64,000 nt of DNA from Pseudaminobacter soli (ex Li et al. 2025) (GTDB lineage: Bacteria > Pseudomonadota > Alphaproteobacteria > Rhizobiales > Rhizobiaceae), in NCBI RefSeq assembly GCF_003012705.1, contig NZ_PXYL01000018.1, positions 29,527 through 93,526 of the forward strand, written 5' to 3'. Shown one piece after another: positions 8,047 through 17,001 of the stretch (the first letter of the stretch is position 1; every line of letters starts with the position of its first letter). The notes beneath the pieces were generated by a model. That model made no database searches. It saw only the letters and a program-made list of their open reading frames with translations, and was not told the origin of the DNA. A program made the translations under genes and the position numbers.

Positions 8047-9645
8047 ATGATTTCGAGGCGTGGTTTTTTGGTCGGAAGCGCGGCAGTGCCGTTCCTTTCC
8101 TACGCGAGCATCATCCCCACCTTTGCCGCCGGCCGTCAGGACATCCTCGTCGTCGCCCAGCAGCTCGACAACATGACGAGCCTCGACCCGCATGAAAGCT
8201 TCGAGGCCGTCGGCAGCGAAATCTGCTCCAACATCTACCAGCGTCTCGTGCATCCGGCCTTCGACGACCCGGAGAAGATCGAAGGCGGCGTTGCCATTTC
8301 CTGGGAAGCCGATGCCGAAAGCAAGGTCTTCACCTTCAAGATCAACCCGGAAGCCAAGTTCGCCAGCGGCTCGCCGGTAACGGCTGAAGATGCCGCCTTC
8401 TCGCTCCAGCGCGCCATCAAGATGGACAAGGGCGCGGCCTTTATCATCAACCAGTTCGGCTTCACGCCCGAAAACGTCGAGAAGTCGATCGTTGCGGTGG
8501 ACGCCAGCACGCTGACGCTGACCGTCGAGACGCCGACGTCGCTGGCCTTCCTGCTCTACTGCCTGTCGTCCAGCGTCGGCAGCATCGTCGAGAAGAAAGT
8601 GGTACTGGAAAACGCCTCGGGCGACGACCTCGGCAACGGCTGGCTGCAGAAGAACAGCGCCGGCTCCGGCGAATGGGTGCTCATGTCGTGGAAGCCAAGC
8701 GAAAGCATCATGCTCTCGGTCAACCCGAACGGCGCCTACAAGGGCAACGTCAAGCGCATCATCCTACGCCATGTGGTCGACCCGTCCTCGCAGCTCCTGA
8801 TGCTGCAGAAGGGCGACGCCGACATCGCGCGCAACCTCACCACCGAGCAGCTTCGCGTGCTGCAGGGCGACGAGAACTACAATGTGATCCGCAAGGGCGT
8901 GGCGGGCCTCGTTCTGATGTCGCTCAACCAGAAGAACGAAAACCTCGCCAAGCCACAGGTCTGGGAAGCCATCAAGTGGGCCGTGGACTACAAGGGCATC
9001 CAGGAAAACATCGTTCCCCTGACCCATGAGATCCACCAGACCATCGTTCCGAACGGTTTCGCCGGCGCGGTCAACGACACGCCGTTCCACAAAGACATCG
9101 AGAAGGCCAAGGCGCTGATGGCCGAGGCTGGCCTTGCCGACGGCTTTGACATCGTCATGGACCATTATTCGGCTCAGCCCTACCCCGACATCGCGCAGGC
9201 CATCCAGGCCAATCTGCGCGAGATCGGCATCCGCGTGCAGCTCCAGGCTGCCGAGAACCGCCAGGTTCTGACCAAGATGCGCGCCCGCGAGCACCAAATC
9301 GCGCTTTCTGCCTGGGGTTCGGACTACTTTGACCCGAACACCAATGTCGACGTGTTCTGCAACAACACCGACAATTCCGACAACGCCAAGAACAAGCCGT
9401 TCGCCTGGCGCTCGTCCTACTTGAACGAGGAGTTCGCCAAGAAGGCAGTGGCCGCGCGTGACGAGCGCGATCAGGCAACGCGCATCAAACTCTACCAGGA
9501 TCTGCAGCGCGAATTCATGCAGAACAGCCCCTTCATCGTCATGCTGCAGAAGAGCGAGATCGCAGCCTGCCGCAAGGATGTGACGGGCATGCATCTGGGC
9601 ACGCTGTCCGATTCCCATTCCTATGCAGGGATTGCGAAGGCTTGA
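8047..9645 (+). CDS. Peptide ABC transporter substrate-binding protein (SBP_bac_5), Tat signal
   Basis: Periplasmic binding protein of a dipeptide/oligopeptide importer. The 532-residue length is normal for DppA/OppA. It starts with MISRRGFLVGSAAVPFL, a twin-arginine (Tat) signal with SRRGF and a hydrophobic stretch, so it is probably exported folded. The mature part shows family segments such as LDPHESFEAVGSEICSNIYQ near residue 42 and the ALMAEAG-type helix in the C-terminal half. It is the first gene of a five-gene importer operon followed by a D-aminopeptidase-like gene, and is divergent from an M19 dipeptidase. D-residue-containing dipeptides are a plausible cargo. Confidence 0.93.
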   Translation: MISRRGFLVGSAAVPFLSYASIIPTFAAGRQDILVVAQQLDNMTSLDPHESFEAVGSEICSNIYQRLVHPAFDDPEKIEGGVAISWEADAESKVFTFKINPEAKFASGSPVTAEDAAFSLQRAIKMDKGAAFIINQFGFTPENVEKSIVAVDASTLTLTVETPTSLAFLLYCLSSSVGSIVEKKVVLENASGDDLGNGWLQKNSAGSGEWVLMSWKPSESIMLSVNPNGAYKGNVKRIILRHVVDPSSQLLMLQKGDADIARNLTTEQLRVLQGDENYNVIRKGVAGLVLMSLNQKNENLAKPQVWEAIKWAVDYKGIQENIVPLTHEIHQTIVPNGFAGAVNDTPFHKDIEKAKALMAEAGLADGFDIVMDHYSAQPYPDIAQAIQANLREIGIRVQLQAAENRQVLTKMRAREHQIALSAWGSDYFDPNTNVDVFCNNTDNSDNAKNKPFAWRSSYLNEEFAKKAVAARDERDQATRIKLYQDLQREFMQNSPFIVMLQKSEIAACRKDVTGMHLGTLSDSHSYAGIAKA

Positions 9646-10655
9646 GCAAAGGATTGAAAAATCTGACGGGCATCCTGAGCAGCGTTCTCCTGACGCTGCT
9701 CGGACTTGCGATCGTCACCTTCATGATCGGCCGGGTAATGCCGGTCGATCCGGTGATCGCGGCGGTAGGCGACAACGCCCCCGAAGCGGTCATCAACCGC
9801 GTGCGGATGGAAATGGGGCTGGACCAGCCGCTGGTCTTCCAGTTCCTGCATTATCTGTCCCAGATCGTCCACGGCGATTTCGGCAAGTCAATCCTGACCC
9901 GCAATCCGGTCACCGAGGACATCGCGCGCTATTTCCCCGCGACGCTTGAGCTGGCCACTGCTGCATTGCTTATCGCCGCGGTCATCGGCATTCCGCTTGG
10001 CGTCTGGGCAGCGGTGCGCCAAGGCAGACTGACGGACCAGATCATCCGCGTCGTCTGCCTAGCCGGCCATTCGGTGCCGGTTTTCGTGCTTGCGCTGATC
10101 TCGCTGCTGGTTTTTTACGCGGCGCTGGGCATTGCGCCGGGACCGGGCCGGCAGGACATCATCTTCGAGGGTATGGTGCCGCATGTCACCGGCCTGCTCA
10201 CCGTCGATTCCATTATCGCCGGAGACTGGGATGCCTTCCGGGACGCGCTGGCGCATATGGTGCAGCCGGTAGTCATTCTGGCCTATTTCAGCATGGCCTA
10301 CATCACCCGCATGACGCGCGCCTTCATGCTCGATGCGTTGAAGGGCGAGTTCGTCATCACCGCACGCGCCAAGGGCCTTTCGGCGGCGGCTGTCATCTGG
10401 AAGCACGCCTTCCCGACGGTAGCGGTTCAGCTCGTGACAGTGCTGGCGCTCACCTATGCCGGTCTGCTGGAAGGTGCGGTCGTCACCGAGACCGTGTTCG
10501 CCTGGCCGGGGCTCGGGCAATATCTGACTGTCTCGCTGATGAATGCGGACATGAACCCGGTGGTCGGCGCAACTCTGCTGATCGGCGTCATCTATGTCGG
10601 CCTCAACCTGCTTGCCGACATCCTCTACAAAGTTCTGGATCCTCGCGTTCGATGA
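9642..10655 (+). CDS. Peptide ABC transporter permease, DppB type
   Basis: First inner-membrane subunit of the peptide importer. The 337-residue protein has multiple hydrophobic segments and the permease EAA-type loop ITARAKGLSAAAVIWKHAFP near residue 245, where the ATPase docks. The best start is a TTG at 9642 that overlaps the stop of the binding-protein gene (TTGA); an in-frame TTG at 9654 is possible. It ends with a four-base ATGA overlap with the next permease. The order SBP-B-C-D-F is the standard dpp order. Confidence 0.93.
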   Translation: MSKGLKNLTGILSSVLLTLLGLAIVTFMIGRVMPVDPVIAAVGDNAPEAVINRVRMEMGLDQPLVFQFLHYLSQIVHGDFGKSILTRNPVTEDIARYFPATLELATAALLIAAVIGIPLGVWAAVRQGRLTDQIIRVVCLAGHSVPVFVLALISLLVFYAALGIAPGPGRQDIIFEGMVPHVTGLLTVDSIIAGDWDAFRDALAHMVQPVVILAYFSMAYITRMTRAFMLDALKGEFVITARAKGLSAAAVIWKHAFPTVAVQLVTVLALTYAGLLEGAVVTETVFAWPGLGQYLTVSLMNADMNPVVGATLLIGVIYVGLNLLADILYKVLDPRVR

Positions 10656-11554
10656 TACCCGCATCCTTCCACAACTGGGCGCTGGATGAGACCCCGACGT
10701 CCCGGTCGCAGGCGGCCTGGGGCCGTCGCTACCGCGTCTGGCTCAACCTGACGTCCAACCCGCTAGCGATGATCGGCCTGTTCATCATCGTGGCATTCGT
10801 CGTCCTGTCGCTGCTGGCGCCACTGCTCGCGCCCTATGATCCGGGCTATCAGGAACTCAGCAACCGTCTTGCCCGCCCCACCGCCGAACACTGGTTCGGT
10901 ACGGACGAGCTTGGCCGCGACATCCTCTCGCGCATTCTCTATGGCGGGCGGGTCACGCTCGGCATGGTGATTGCGGTGGTCGTTCTCGTCGCGCCGATCG
11001 GGCTGGCCGTGGGCTGCGTGGCGGGTTATTTCGGCGGGGTCGTCGATAGTGCGCTGATGCGCGTAACGGACGTGTTCCTTGCCTTCCCGCGCCTCATCCT
11101 CGCGCTGGCCTTCGTCGCCGCATTGAAGCCCGGCGTGGAAAGCGCAGTGCTTGCCATCGCGCTGACCGCATGGCCGCCCTATGCACGCCTGGCGCGCGCC
11201 GAAACGATGACCATCCGCAGAAGCGACTTTATTGCAGCCTGCCGTCTTACCGGCGCTTCGCCGTGGCGCATCATCGCCCGCCACATCGCGCCGCTCTGCG
11301 TGCCAAGCCTCATCGTGCGCATTACGCTCGACATGAGCTCCATCATCATCACCGCGGCGAGCCTCGGTTTCCTCGGCATGGGCGCGCAGCCGCCTTCGCC
11401 CGAATGGGGCGCGATGATTGCGACCGCAAAGCGCTTCATCTTCGAGCAATGGTGGGTCGCCACCATTCCGGGAATTGCGATCTTCCTCGTCTCGCTCGCC
11501 TTCAACTTCCTCGGTGACGGTCTGCGCGACGTGCTCGATCCGAAGCAGAACTAG
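10652..11554 (+). CDS. Peptide ABC transporter permease, DppC type
   Basis: Second inner-membrane subunit of the same importer. The 300-residue protein starts with a cytoplasmic segment, a first transmembrane helix (MIGLFIIVAFVVLSLLAPLL) and the family-typical H-WFGTDELGRDILSRILYGGR near residue 85. The EAA loop FIAACRLTGASPWRIIARH lies near residue 195, and the end, GDGLRDVLDPK, is characteristic of DppC. ATGA overlap with dppB-type and nine bases to the ATPase gene indicate one operon. Confidence 0.94.
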   Translation: MIPASFHNWALDETPTSRSQAAWGRRYRVWLNLTSNPLAMIGLFIIVAFVVLSLLAPLLAPYDPGYQELSNRLARPTAEHWFGTDELGRDILSRILYGGRVTLGMVIAVVVLVAPIGLAVGCVAGYFGGVVDSALMRVTDVFLAFPRLILALAFVAALKPGVESAVLAIALTAWPPYARLARAETMTIRRSDFIAACRLTGASPWRIIARHIAPLCVPSLIVRITLDMSSIIITAASLGFLGMGAQPPSPEWGAMIATAKRFIFEQWWVATIPGIAIFLVSLAFNFLGDGLRDVLDPKQN

Positions 11555-11563
11555 GATAAGGCG

Positions 11564-12394
11564 ATGCTGGTCGATATCAAAAACCTCCGTGTCGCTTTCG
11601 AGACGCGCACCAGCCGGTTCGAGGCCGTGCGCGGCATCTCCCTGCAGCTTGGCAAGGAGAAGCTCGGCATCGTGGGCGAGAGTGGCTCGGGCAAGTCGCT
11701 GACGGCGCGCGCGCTGATGAAGCTGCTGCCATCCAACGCCAAAATCACAGCCGATACGCTGACCTTCGACGGCATCGACGTACTGAGCGCCAGCGAACGC
11801 GGCATGCGCCAGATCCGCGGCAAGCGGGCCGGCTTCATCCTGCAAGACCCGAAATATTCGCTGAACCCGGTCAAGACCATCGGCAGCCAGGTTGCCGAGG
11901 CTTGGCGGACCCACAAGCGCGGTTCCCGCAAGCAGGCCGAAGAAGCGGCGATCGATTTGCTGGACCAGGTCATGATCCGCAACCCGCGCACGGTGGCGAA
12001 GTCCTATCCGCACGAGGTGTCAGGCGGCATGGGCCAGCGCGTCATGATCGCTATGATGCTCGCGCCGGACCCGGAACTGCTGATCGCCGACGAGCCGACC
12101 AGCGCGCTCGACGCGACCGTTCAGGCCGAGATCCTGCGGCTCATCGAGGACCTCGTCTCGCGCCGCGGTATGGGGCTGATCCTCATCAGCCACGACCTGC
12201 CGCTGGTGTCGCATTTCTGCGACCGCGTCATGGTGATGTATTCCGGCCGGGTGATGGAAGAGCTCAAGGCATCCGAGTTAATGCACGCCAAGCATGCCTA
12301 TACGCGCGGGCTGCTCGACTGCATCCCCTCGCTCACGCATCCGAGAGATCGGCTGCCGGTTCTCAACCGCGATGCAGGATGGCTGAACCCATGA
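11564..12394 (+). CDS. Peptide ABC transporter ATP-binding protein, DppD type
   Basis: One of the two separate ATPases of the importer. At 276 residues it is shorter than many DppD proteins (about 320), because the C-terminal oligopeptide-transporter extension, often with an iron-sulfur site, is reduced. It has Walker A GESGSGKS near residue 43, signature [11 protein letters not shown] near residue 155, and Walker [14 protein letters not shown] near residue 176. The end of the gene overlaps the DppF-type gene. Confidence 0.94.
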   Translation: MLVDIKNLRVAFETRTSRFEAVRGISLQLGKEKLGIVGESGSGKSLTARALMKLLPSNAKITADTLTFDGIDVLSASERGMRQIRGKRAGFILQDPKYSLNPVKTIGSQVAEAWRTHKRGSRKQAEEAAIDLLDQVMIRNPRTVAKSYPHEVSGGMGQRVMIAMMLAPDPELLIADEPTSALDATVQAEILRLIEDLVSRRGMGLILISHDLPLVSHFCDRVMVMYSGRVMEELKASELMHAKHAYTRGLLDCIPSLTHPRDRLPVLNRDAGWLNP

Positions 12395-13131
12395 TCGAGG
12401 TAGACAAGCTGCGCATCAGCTTTGGCGACCGCGAAGTCGTCAAGGGTGTTTCCTTCAGCGTGCCCAAGGGCGGAAGCTTCGGCATCGTTGGCGAAAGCGG
12501 CTCGGGCAAATCCACCATCCTGCGGGCGATGGCCGGGCTGAACAACAGCTGGACCGGCCGCATCGGATTCGGCGGGCAGGACGTGCCGCGCAAGCTGCCA
12601 GCGTCTTTCTTCCGACAGGTACAGATGGTGTTCCAGGACCCGTTCGGGTCGTTGCATCCGCGCCAGACCATCGACCGCATCCTGAGCGAGCTGCTTCTGG
12701 TGCACGGCATCGGGGACATCGAGGACCGCATCGAGCAGGCGCTGGCCGATGTCGCGCTGCCCAAGGCTGTGCGCTTCCGCTTTCCGCACCAGCTCTCCGG
12801 CGGCCAGCGTCAGCGCGTCGCGATCGCGCGCGCGCTGATCGCGGAGCCGCAGGTGCTGCTGCTCGATGAGCCTACCAGTGCGCTCGACGTTTCGGTGCAG
12901 GCGGAAATCCTCAACCTGCTGGCCGACCTGCGCGCAGCCAGGAACCTGACCTATGTGCTGGTCAGCCACAACCTGGCGGTAATCGCGCATCTGTGCCCCG
13001 AAGTGGGCGTGATGCTCGGCGGTGAGATGGTCGAGCAGCTTTCCGCCGAAGACCTGCGCGCCGGACGGACCAAGCACCCCCATGCTTCGGAGTTGCGCGC
13101 ACTCAGCGTCAATCTCGAAGACCCGGCCTGA
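12391..13131 (+). CDS. Peptide ABC transporter ATP-binding protein, DppF type
   Basis: Second ATPase of the importer. With the ATG at 12391, which overlaps the DppD-type stop as ATGA, the protein has 246 residues; an in-frame ATG at 12379 would add four. Motifs: Walker [10 protein letters not shown] near residue 36, signature LSGGQRQRVAIA near residue 133, Walker [14 protein letters not shown] near residue 154. It is compact for DppF. The long open frame upstream of 12379 is only a shadow of the DppD-type gene. Confidence 0.92.
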   Translation: MIEVDKLRISFGDREVVKGVSFSVPKGGSFGIVGESGSGKSTILRAMAGLNNSWTGRIGFGGQDVPRKLPASFFRQVQMVFQDPFGSLHPRQTIDRILSELLLVHGIGDIEDRIEQALADVALPKAVRFRFPHQLSGGQRQRVAIARALIAEPQVLLLDEPTSALDVSVQAEILNLLADLRAARNLTYVLVSHNLAVIAHLCPEVGVMLGGEMVEQLSAEDLRAGRTKHPHASELRALSVNLEDPA

Positions 13132-13146
13132 TCGGAGAATACAACC

Positions 13147-14661
13147 ATGTCGCTTGAAGCTGGCTGGCAGGCCGCGTCTCTCCTCGCTCGCGATTTCGCC
13201 GATCAATGGCCTGCAGACGAGCCGGGCGGCGCGATCATCGGCTTCGACGCGAACGGCATCCGCTTCGCCCATGCCGGCGGCGTGGAGAGCCTGGCGACGC
13301 TTGCGCCCTTCACGGCTGACAGCGTGGTGCGCTATGCCTCGGTCACCAAGCATGCCTTCGCGTCCATGGTGCTGCACCATTGCAATATCATCAGTCTGGA
13401 CGACCGCCTCGGCGCCCATCTGCCGGAACTGCAAAAGCCAGTCGCCGACGTCACCGTCGGGCGCGCGCTCGACATGAGCGGCGGCCTGCCCGACGTGCGC
13501 GAATGCCTGACGCTGCTCGGCCTTTCCGTCTACACCGAGACGGAAGCCTCCCGGCTGCTGGAATTCCTGGCGACCGTGACGCGGCTGAATTTCGATGCCG
13601 GCACCGAGGTCTCCTATTCCAACTCCGGCTACCGGCTGGTCGAGGCTGCGTTGGAACGCAAGGGCTTTACCTTCGACGAATTCATCCAGCGCGAGATCGC
13701 CGGCCCGCTCGACATCTTCCTGAAGGCCCCCGACGTCTGGAACGACCCCGTTCCGGGCCTCGTTCCCGGTTACTGGAAAGCACGGGAAAGGTGGCAGCTC
13801 AGCGCGGCCGGCCTGCATATCTCTGCCTCCGGCAGCCTTGCCGGCAGCGGCCGGGCACTAGCGCGCTGGGCGCAGGCACTGGTGAGCGGCGAAGCCAAAT
13901 TCTCCGGCCTCCTGCAAAAACTTTCGGGCACCCGCCCGCTGGCTAACGGGCGGCCGAGCGGCTACGGGCTCGGCCTGCGCTGGTCCTCGCTGGGCGCGCG
14001 CAAATTCGTCGGCCATGGGGGCTCGCATCCCGGTTACAAGAGCTATTTCTTGCTCGATCCCGTCGAGAAGACCGGTTGCGTCGTCGTTTCCAACCGTGAA
14101 GACACGAACGGCTACAAGATCGCGCTTAGCGCCATGGCCGCGCTGACCGGCGAACAACTCCCGCGTACCGGCTGCACGATTCCTGATGGGCTCTATGTGG
14201 CCGACGAGGGCGCGCTGTGGCTGGAAATGCGCAATGGCATTGCCAATTGCCTCGATGCCGAGGACACGCTCTATGACGATGGCGAGGGCTGGTTCTCCTC
14301 GCGCTCGGCCTCCTCGCCCATGCGGCTGCGCTGGACTGGCGAGGCGCTTGAAGGCGAGATCGGCCATGCTCCACGCCGCCTCCTGCCAGTGACGCCGCAG
14401 CCCGCCGGCACCGAACTCGACGGAAGCTGGGAAACGCCGCTTTACGGCGCCCATCTCGAAATCCAAGGCGGCTGCGTGGTCATGGGCATCGGCCCGACAC
14501 GCCATGCAATGCCGCTGCAGGACATCGGCGGTGGTCGTTACCTCTTCATCCTGCACGACGGTCCATGGACCAAGCGCATCTGCCTCAGTCGTCTCGCCGA
14601 CGACAGGCTGGAACTCGTGCTCAGCCGTAGCCGGATGATCGAGTACGTTCGCAAGGCGTAA
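13147..14661 (+). CDS. dap: D-aminopeptidase-like serine hydrolase (S12 / class C beta-lactamase fold)
   Basis: Probably removes N-terminal D-amino acids from peptides. The 504-residue protein has an N-terminal penicillin-binding fold with the catalytic SxxK (S65-V-T-K68), Y157-S-N and H290-G-G, followed by about 170 residues of extra C-terminal domains. Both the motif spacing and the length match Ochrobactrum anthropi D-aminopeptidase as I recall it (S62/K65, Y153, H287, about 520 residues). No signal peptide is seen, so it is likely cytoplasmic. It follows the ATPase gene by 15 bases and completes the importer operon. A plain esterase or beta-lactamase homologue remains possible. Confidence 0.8.
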   Translation: MSLEAGWQAASLLARDFADQWPADEPGGAIIGFDANGIRFAHAGGVESLATLAPFTADSVVRYASVTKHAFASMVLHHCNIISLDDRLGAHLPELQKPVADVTVGRALDMSGGLPDVRECLTLLGLSVYTETEASRLLEFLATVTRLNFDAGTEVSYSNSGYRLVEAALERKGFTFDEFIQREIAGPLDIFLKAPDVWNDPVPGLVPGYWKARERWQLSAAGLHISASGSLAGSGRALARWAQALVSGEAKFSGLLQKLSGTRPLANGRPSGYGLGLRWSSLGARKFVGHGGSHPGYKSYFLLDPVEKTGCVVVSNREDTNGYKIALSAMAALTGEQLPRTGCTIPDGLYVADEGALWLEMRNGIANCLDAEDTLYDDGEGWFSSRSASSPMRLRWTGEALEGEIGHAPRRLLPVTPQPAGTELDGSWETPLYGAHLEIQGGCVVMGIGPTRHAMPLQDIGGGRYLFILHDGPWTKRICLSRLADDRLELVLSRSRMIEYVRKA

Positions 14662-14670
14662 TCATCTTTA

Positions 14671-15288
14671 ATGCTGGAACGAGCGGCGCGCTGCCGGGAG
14701 GTTGCGGTTCAACGCAACGACGTCTTTCGGTCAACAGAAAGTTCGTTCGAGCCCTATCTCGAATGGCTTGACGGGCAATGGGCTGCCGGCAAGCGGAACG
14801 GCACTGAGCCATGGCGGCGGCTGAGAACACTGGGCTTTCGTGGTTCGCGCCGGCTCGTGAGCGAATGGGCCACACGACGGAAACGGGCCGACAAGGCGGA
14901 TGCGGAATCGTTGAACCGCATTCGCTCCGCCCGAACGGTCGCTCGCCTTTTGATAATCGGCAGAGACAACCTGACGAAATCCGAGACCGTCACCATCGCC
15001 GCCATCGAAAGCGGTGTTCCCTTGCTCGTTGCGGCTCGCGATATCATCTTATGATCCGGCTCAAGGCGGAAAATGTGCTCGCATTGTGGATCGATCGCGC
15101 GCGTGACAGTCTGGTTTCCTCCTTTGGCAATGGCGTTGCGAAAGACATACAGGCAGTCCGGGCAGCGATCATCTCACCGTGGTCCAACGGGCAAACCGAG
15201 GGGCAGATCACCAAGCTCAAGCTGGTGAAGCGCCCGATATGGGGCGCGGAAAGCTCGATCTTCGTCAAGCCCGCCTGATCGGAGCGAC
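14671..15288 (+). pseudogene. ISL3-family transposase remnant
   Basis: The first part (14671-15054, frame 1) contains GFRGSRRLVSEWATRRKRA and ARTVARLL followed by ESGVPLLVAARDII, a pattern typical of ISL3-family transposases. The reading then shifts frame to give NVLALWIDRARDSLVSSFGNG and SPWSNGQTEGQITKLKLVKR. A further shift near 15236 is needed to read the usual GRGKLDLxQARLI end. The N-terminal zinc-finger half is missing, so the element is dead. It starts nine bases after the D-aminopeptidase stop. Confidence 0.85.
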
Positions 15289-15375
15289 ATGAGAAGCTGC
15301 ATCAAATCTGCGTCAAAGCCAATATTCCAAGCCGAAACACAACGTGCCCTTAAACGTTGCTCTTAAAGCAAAAAA

Positions 15376-15399
15376 CCCCGCGAGACTGCTCTCGCGGGG
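15376..15399 (-). terminator. Strong intrinsic-type hairpin
   Basis: CCCCGCGAGA and TCTCGCGGGG form a perfect 10-bp stem around CTGC. On the minus strand it is followed by a run of six T, and on the plus strand by GATTTTGATTT. It lies directly beside the 39-bp repeat at 15409-15447. The same hairpin-plus-repeat layout occurs at 31177-31255. Confidence 0.7.
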
Positions 15400-15408
15400 C
15401 GATTTTGA

Positions 15409-15447
15409 TTTGGTTGCGGGGGCTCGCAACCACCGATACCGACATTT
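15409..15447. repeat. 39-bp direct repeat, copy 1 (candidate recombination site)
   Basis: Begins TTTGGTTGCGGGGG and contains the dyad GGTTGCG-N6-CGCAACC. It matches 31217-31255 with two mismatches, in the same orientation, and both copies sit just right of a hairpin. The first 14 bases equal the 3'-end region of the initiator tRNA at 63680-63693. See the finding on a possible mobile element. Confidence 0.65.
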
Positions 15448-15936
15448 GCTTCAGATAGCAGTTTGATCGGTGCTCCAAGTTTGCCAGGATTGCTGGCTCG
15501 CACCGGACCACAGACTTGCCGTGGATGAATGGCTTGATGGCGCTGTCACGTTGTCTGCGGCTTAACGGTTGGCGGATAAAGGGCCGGGGTGAGTACGCCC
15601 CAGATCAGCTATAAGAACCAACGCTTTCCGCCGCAGATGCCGGTGGAATGGCGTCCTTCGCGCGACGATGGATGAGGTGAGTTCGCTCGGGTTCTTGTAT
15701 CGGTCGCCATATTGCGATCAGGACGCGCGACAGATTGGGCCGCCTCATTCTACTGATCCCATCATGGGAAGGCCAAGCAGCCGATCCCGAAGAGAAGCAA
15801 GGGCCCGCGAAAGACGTCAAATACCCGTGTAGCGGAAAGCTTGAAAGCGCTTGACCTCAACACGCCGAATAGAGAAGAACCGTATCTCGCCGCAAGGAAG
15901 CCATGCACGTCCTGCGGCCAAACGGACAGATCCCTT

Positions 15937-16848
15937 CTAGGAAAAAACCTTCGCGCCTTCGCGTTGGTCGTATGGCGCCACAGCCACGCGAATGAAATCG
16001 GCGAGCTTCTGCGCCGCAAGCGATGGCGGGCGCGTGTTTGGCGTCAACAGCCAGACATCCATGGTGATCTCCGGCATCAGCGCCCTGCGGACGATCTGGT
16101 CGGAATAGTCGAGGCCGACGAATGGCGGTGCGATCGAAACGCCGGCCCCGTTAGCAACGAAGCCGCAGGCCGTCTCCGAAAGCGGCACCTCGATGCGGTT
16201 GCGCTTTTGAACGCCCTTCACCTGGAAGGCGCGGTCGATGCTCATCAGCGAGCAATCGTCCCGGGCCAGCGAGATGAAAGGTTCGTTGCGCAGCTCGTCA
16301 ATCTCGATCACCTGCTTGTCGGCCAGCGGATGCCTGGCGGGAAGAACACACACCATGACGAAGCGCATGATGATCTCGGCATCGACGTGGGGATGATCGA
16401 AGGGCAGCACGCTGAGCCCGATGTCGATCTGCTGGGCGGCGACCAGCTCGGTGATACGCGGCGAGGTACGGCTCTGCAAGGTGAAGTGGAGGTCCGGCTG
16501 ATCGGCCAGGAAGGGGGCCAGCGCATGGGCCAGATAGCGTGTCGCGAGCGCGGCCGGTGCTGCCACGCTCACCTCGCCCCATTCACGGTTGCGCACCGCG
16601 TTGGCCAGCCGCGCGATGCGCTCGGTGCCGGAAAACATACGCTCCACCTCGACGGCAAGCAGCCGCGCTTCGAGCGTGGGTACCAGCCGGGAGCCACTGC
16701 GGACGAACAATTGGAAACCGCAGGTGTCGGCGAAGGCACGCAGAAGCTTGCTGACGGCCGGTTGCGATATCCCCAGCTTCTCGCCGGCGCGTGTGACCGA
16801 GCCCGTCTCCATGGTGGCGTGGAAAGCTTCGAGCTGGCGTATGTTCAT
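15937..16848 (-). CDS. LysR-family transcriptional regulator
   Basis: A 303-residue LysR regulator. The N-terminal winged helix is clear (MNIRQLEAFHATMETGSVTR, with AGEKLGISQPAVSKLLRA as the recognition region, residues 20-37), followed by the periplasmic-binding-type effector domain. It is divergent from the peptide-binding protein/DadA/RidA/hydroxy-acid-oxidase operon and probably controls it. A TTGAC-N9-GTCAA dyad in the shared 153-base intergenic region is a good LysR box candidate. The co-inducer may be a D-amino acid or its keto acid (inference). Confidence 0.93.
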   Translation of the reverse strand: MNIRQLEAFHATMETGSVTRAGEKLGISQPAVSKLLRAFADTCGFQLFVRSGSRLVPTLEARLLAVEVERMFSGTERIARLANAVRNREWGEVSVAAPAALATRYLAHALAPFLADQPDLHFTLQSRTSPRITELVAAQQIDIGLSVLPFDHPHVDAEIIMRFVMVCVLPARHPLADKQVIEIDELRNEPFISLARDDCSLMSIDRAFQVKGVQKRNRIEVPLSETACGFVANGAGVSIAPPFVGLDYSDQIVRRALMPEITMDVWLLTPNTRPPSLAAQKLADFIRVAVAPYDQREGAKVFS

Positions 16849-16904
16849 CGCGGAATTCCTCGCCCATCATGAGATTCGGTTATAAAGCTTGGAGAACAAG
16901 TAAT

Positions 16905-16923
16905 TTGACTTTCATGTTGTCAA
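16905..16923. promoter_or_regulatory. Candidate LysR binding site TTGAC-N9-GTCAA
   Basis: Perfect 5-bp arms separated by nine bases, with the T-N(about 11)-A geometry of LysR boxes. It sits about 57 bases from the LysR start and about 79 bases from the binding-protein start. Confidence 0.5.
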
Positions 16924-17001
16924 GCCTTTCCCTACGGCAAGTCAGTCAGCGTCCTGGTCGGCCTGAAGGGTAGCCGGTAAGGACAGGGGGAGTGTAGTCA
17001 C

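Larger units (their letters stand above)
15289..15936. other. Gene-poor gap after the ISL3 remnant
   Basis: Apart from the hairpin at 15376-15399 and the repeat at 15409-15447 I see no supported gene. Short open frames here lack recognisable motifs and good ribosome binding sites. Confidence 0.55.

Noticed and set aside
10763..12013. 416-residue minus-strand open frame
   Set aside because: Antisense shadow of the DppC- and DppD-type genes; His/Arg/Asp-rich without domains.
12298..13818. 506-residue open frame on the minus strand
   Set aside because: Opposite the DppF-type and D-aminopeptidase genes; composition typical of an antisense shadow of GC-rich genes, with no motif.
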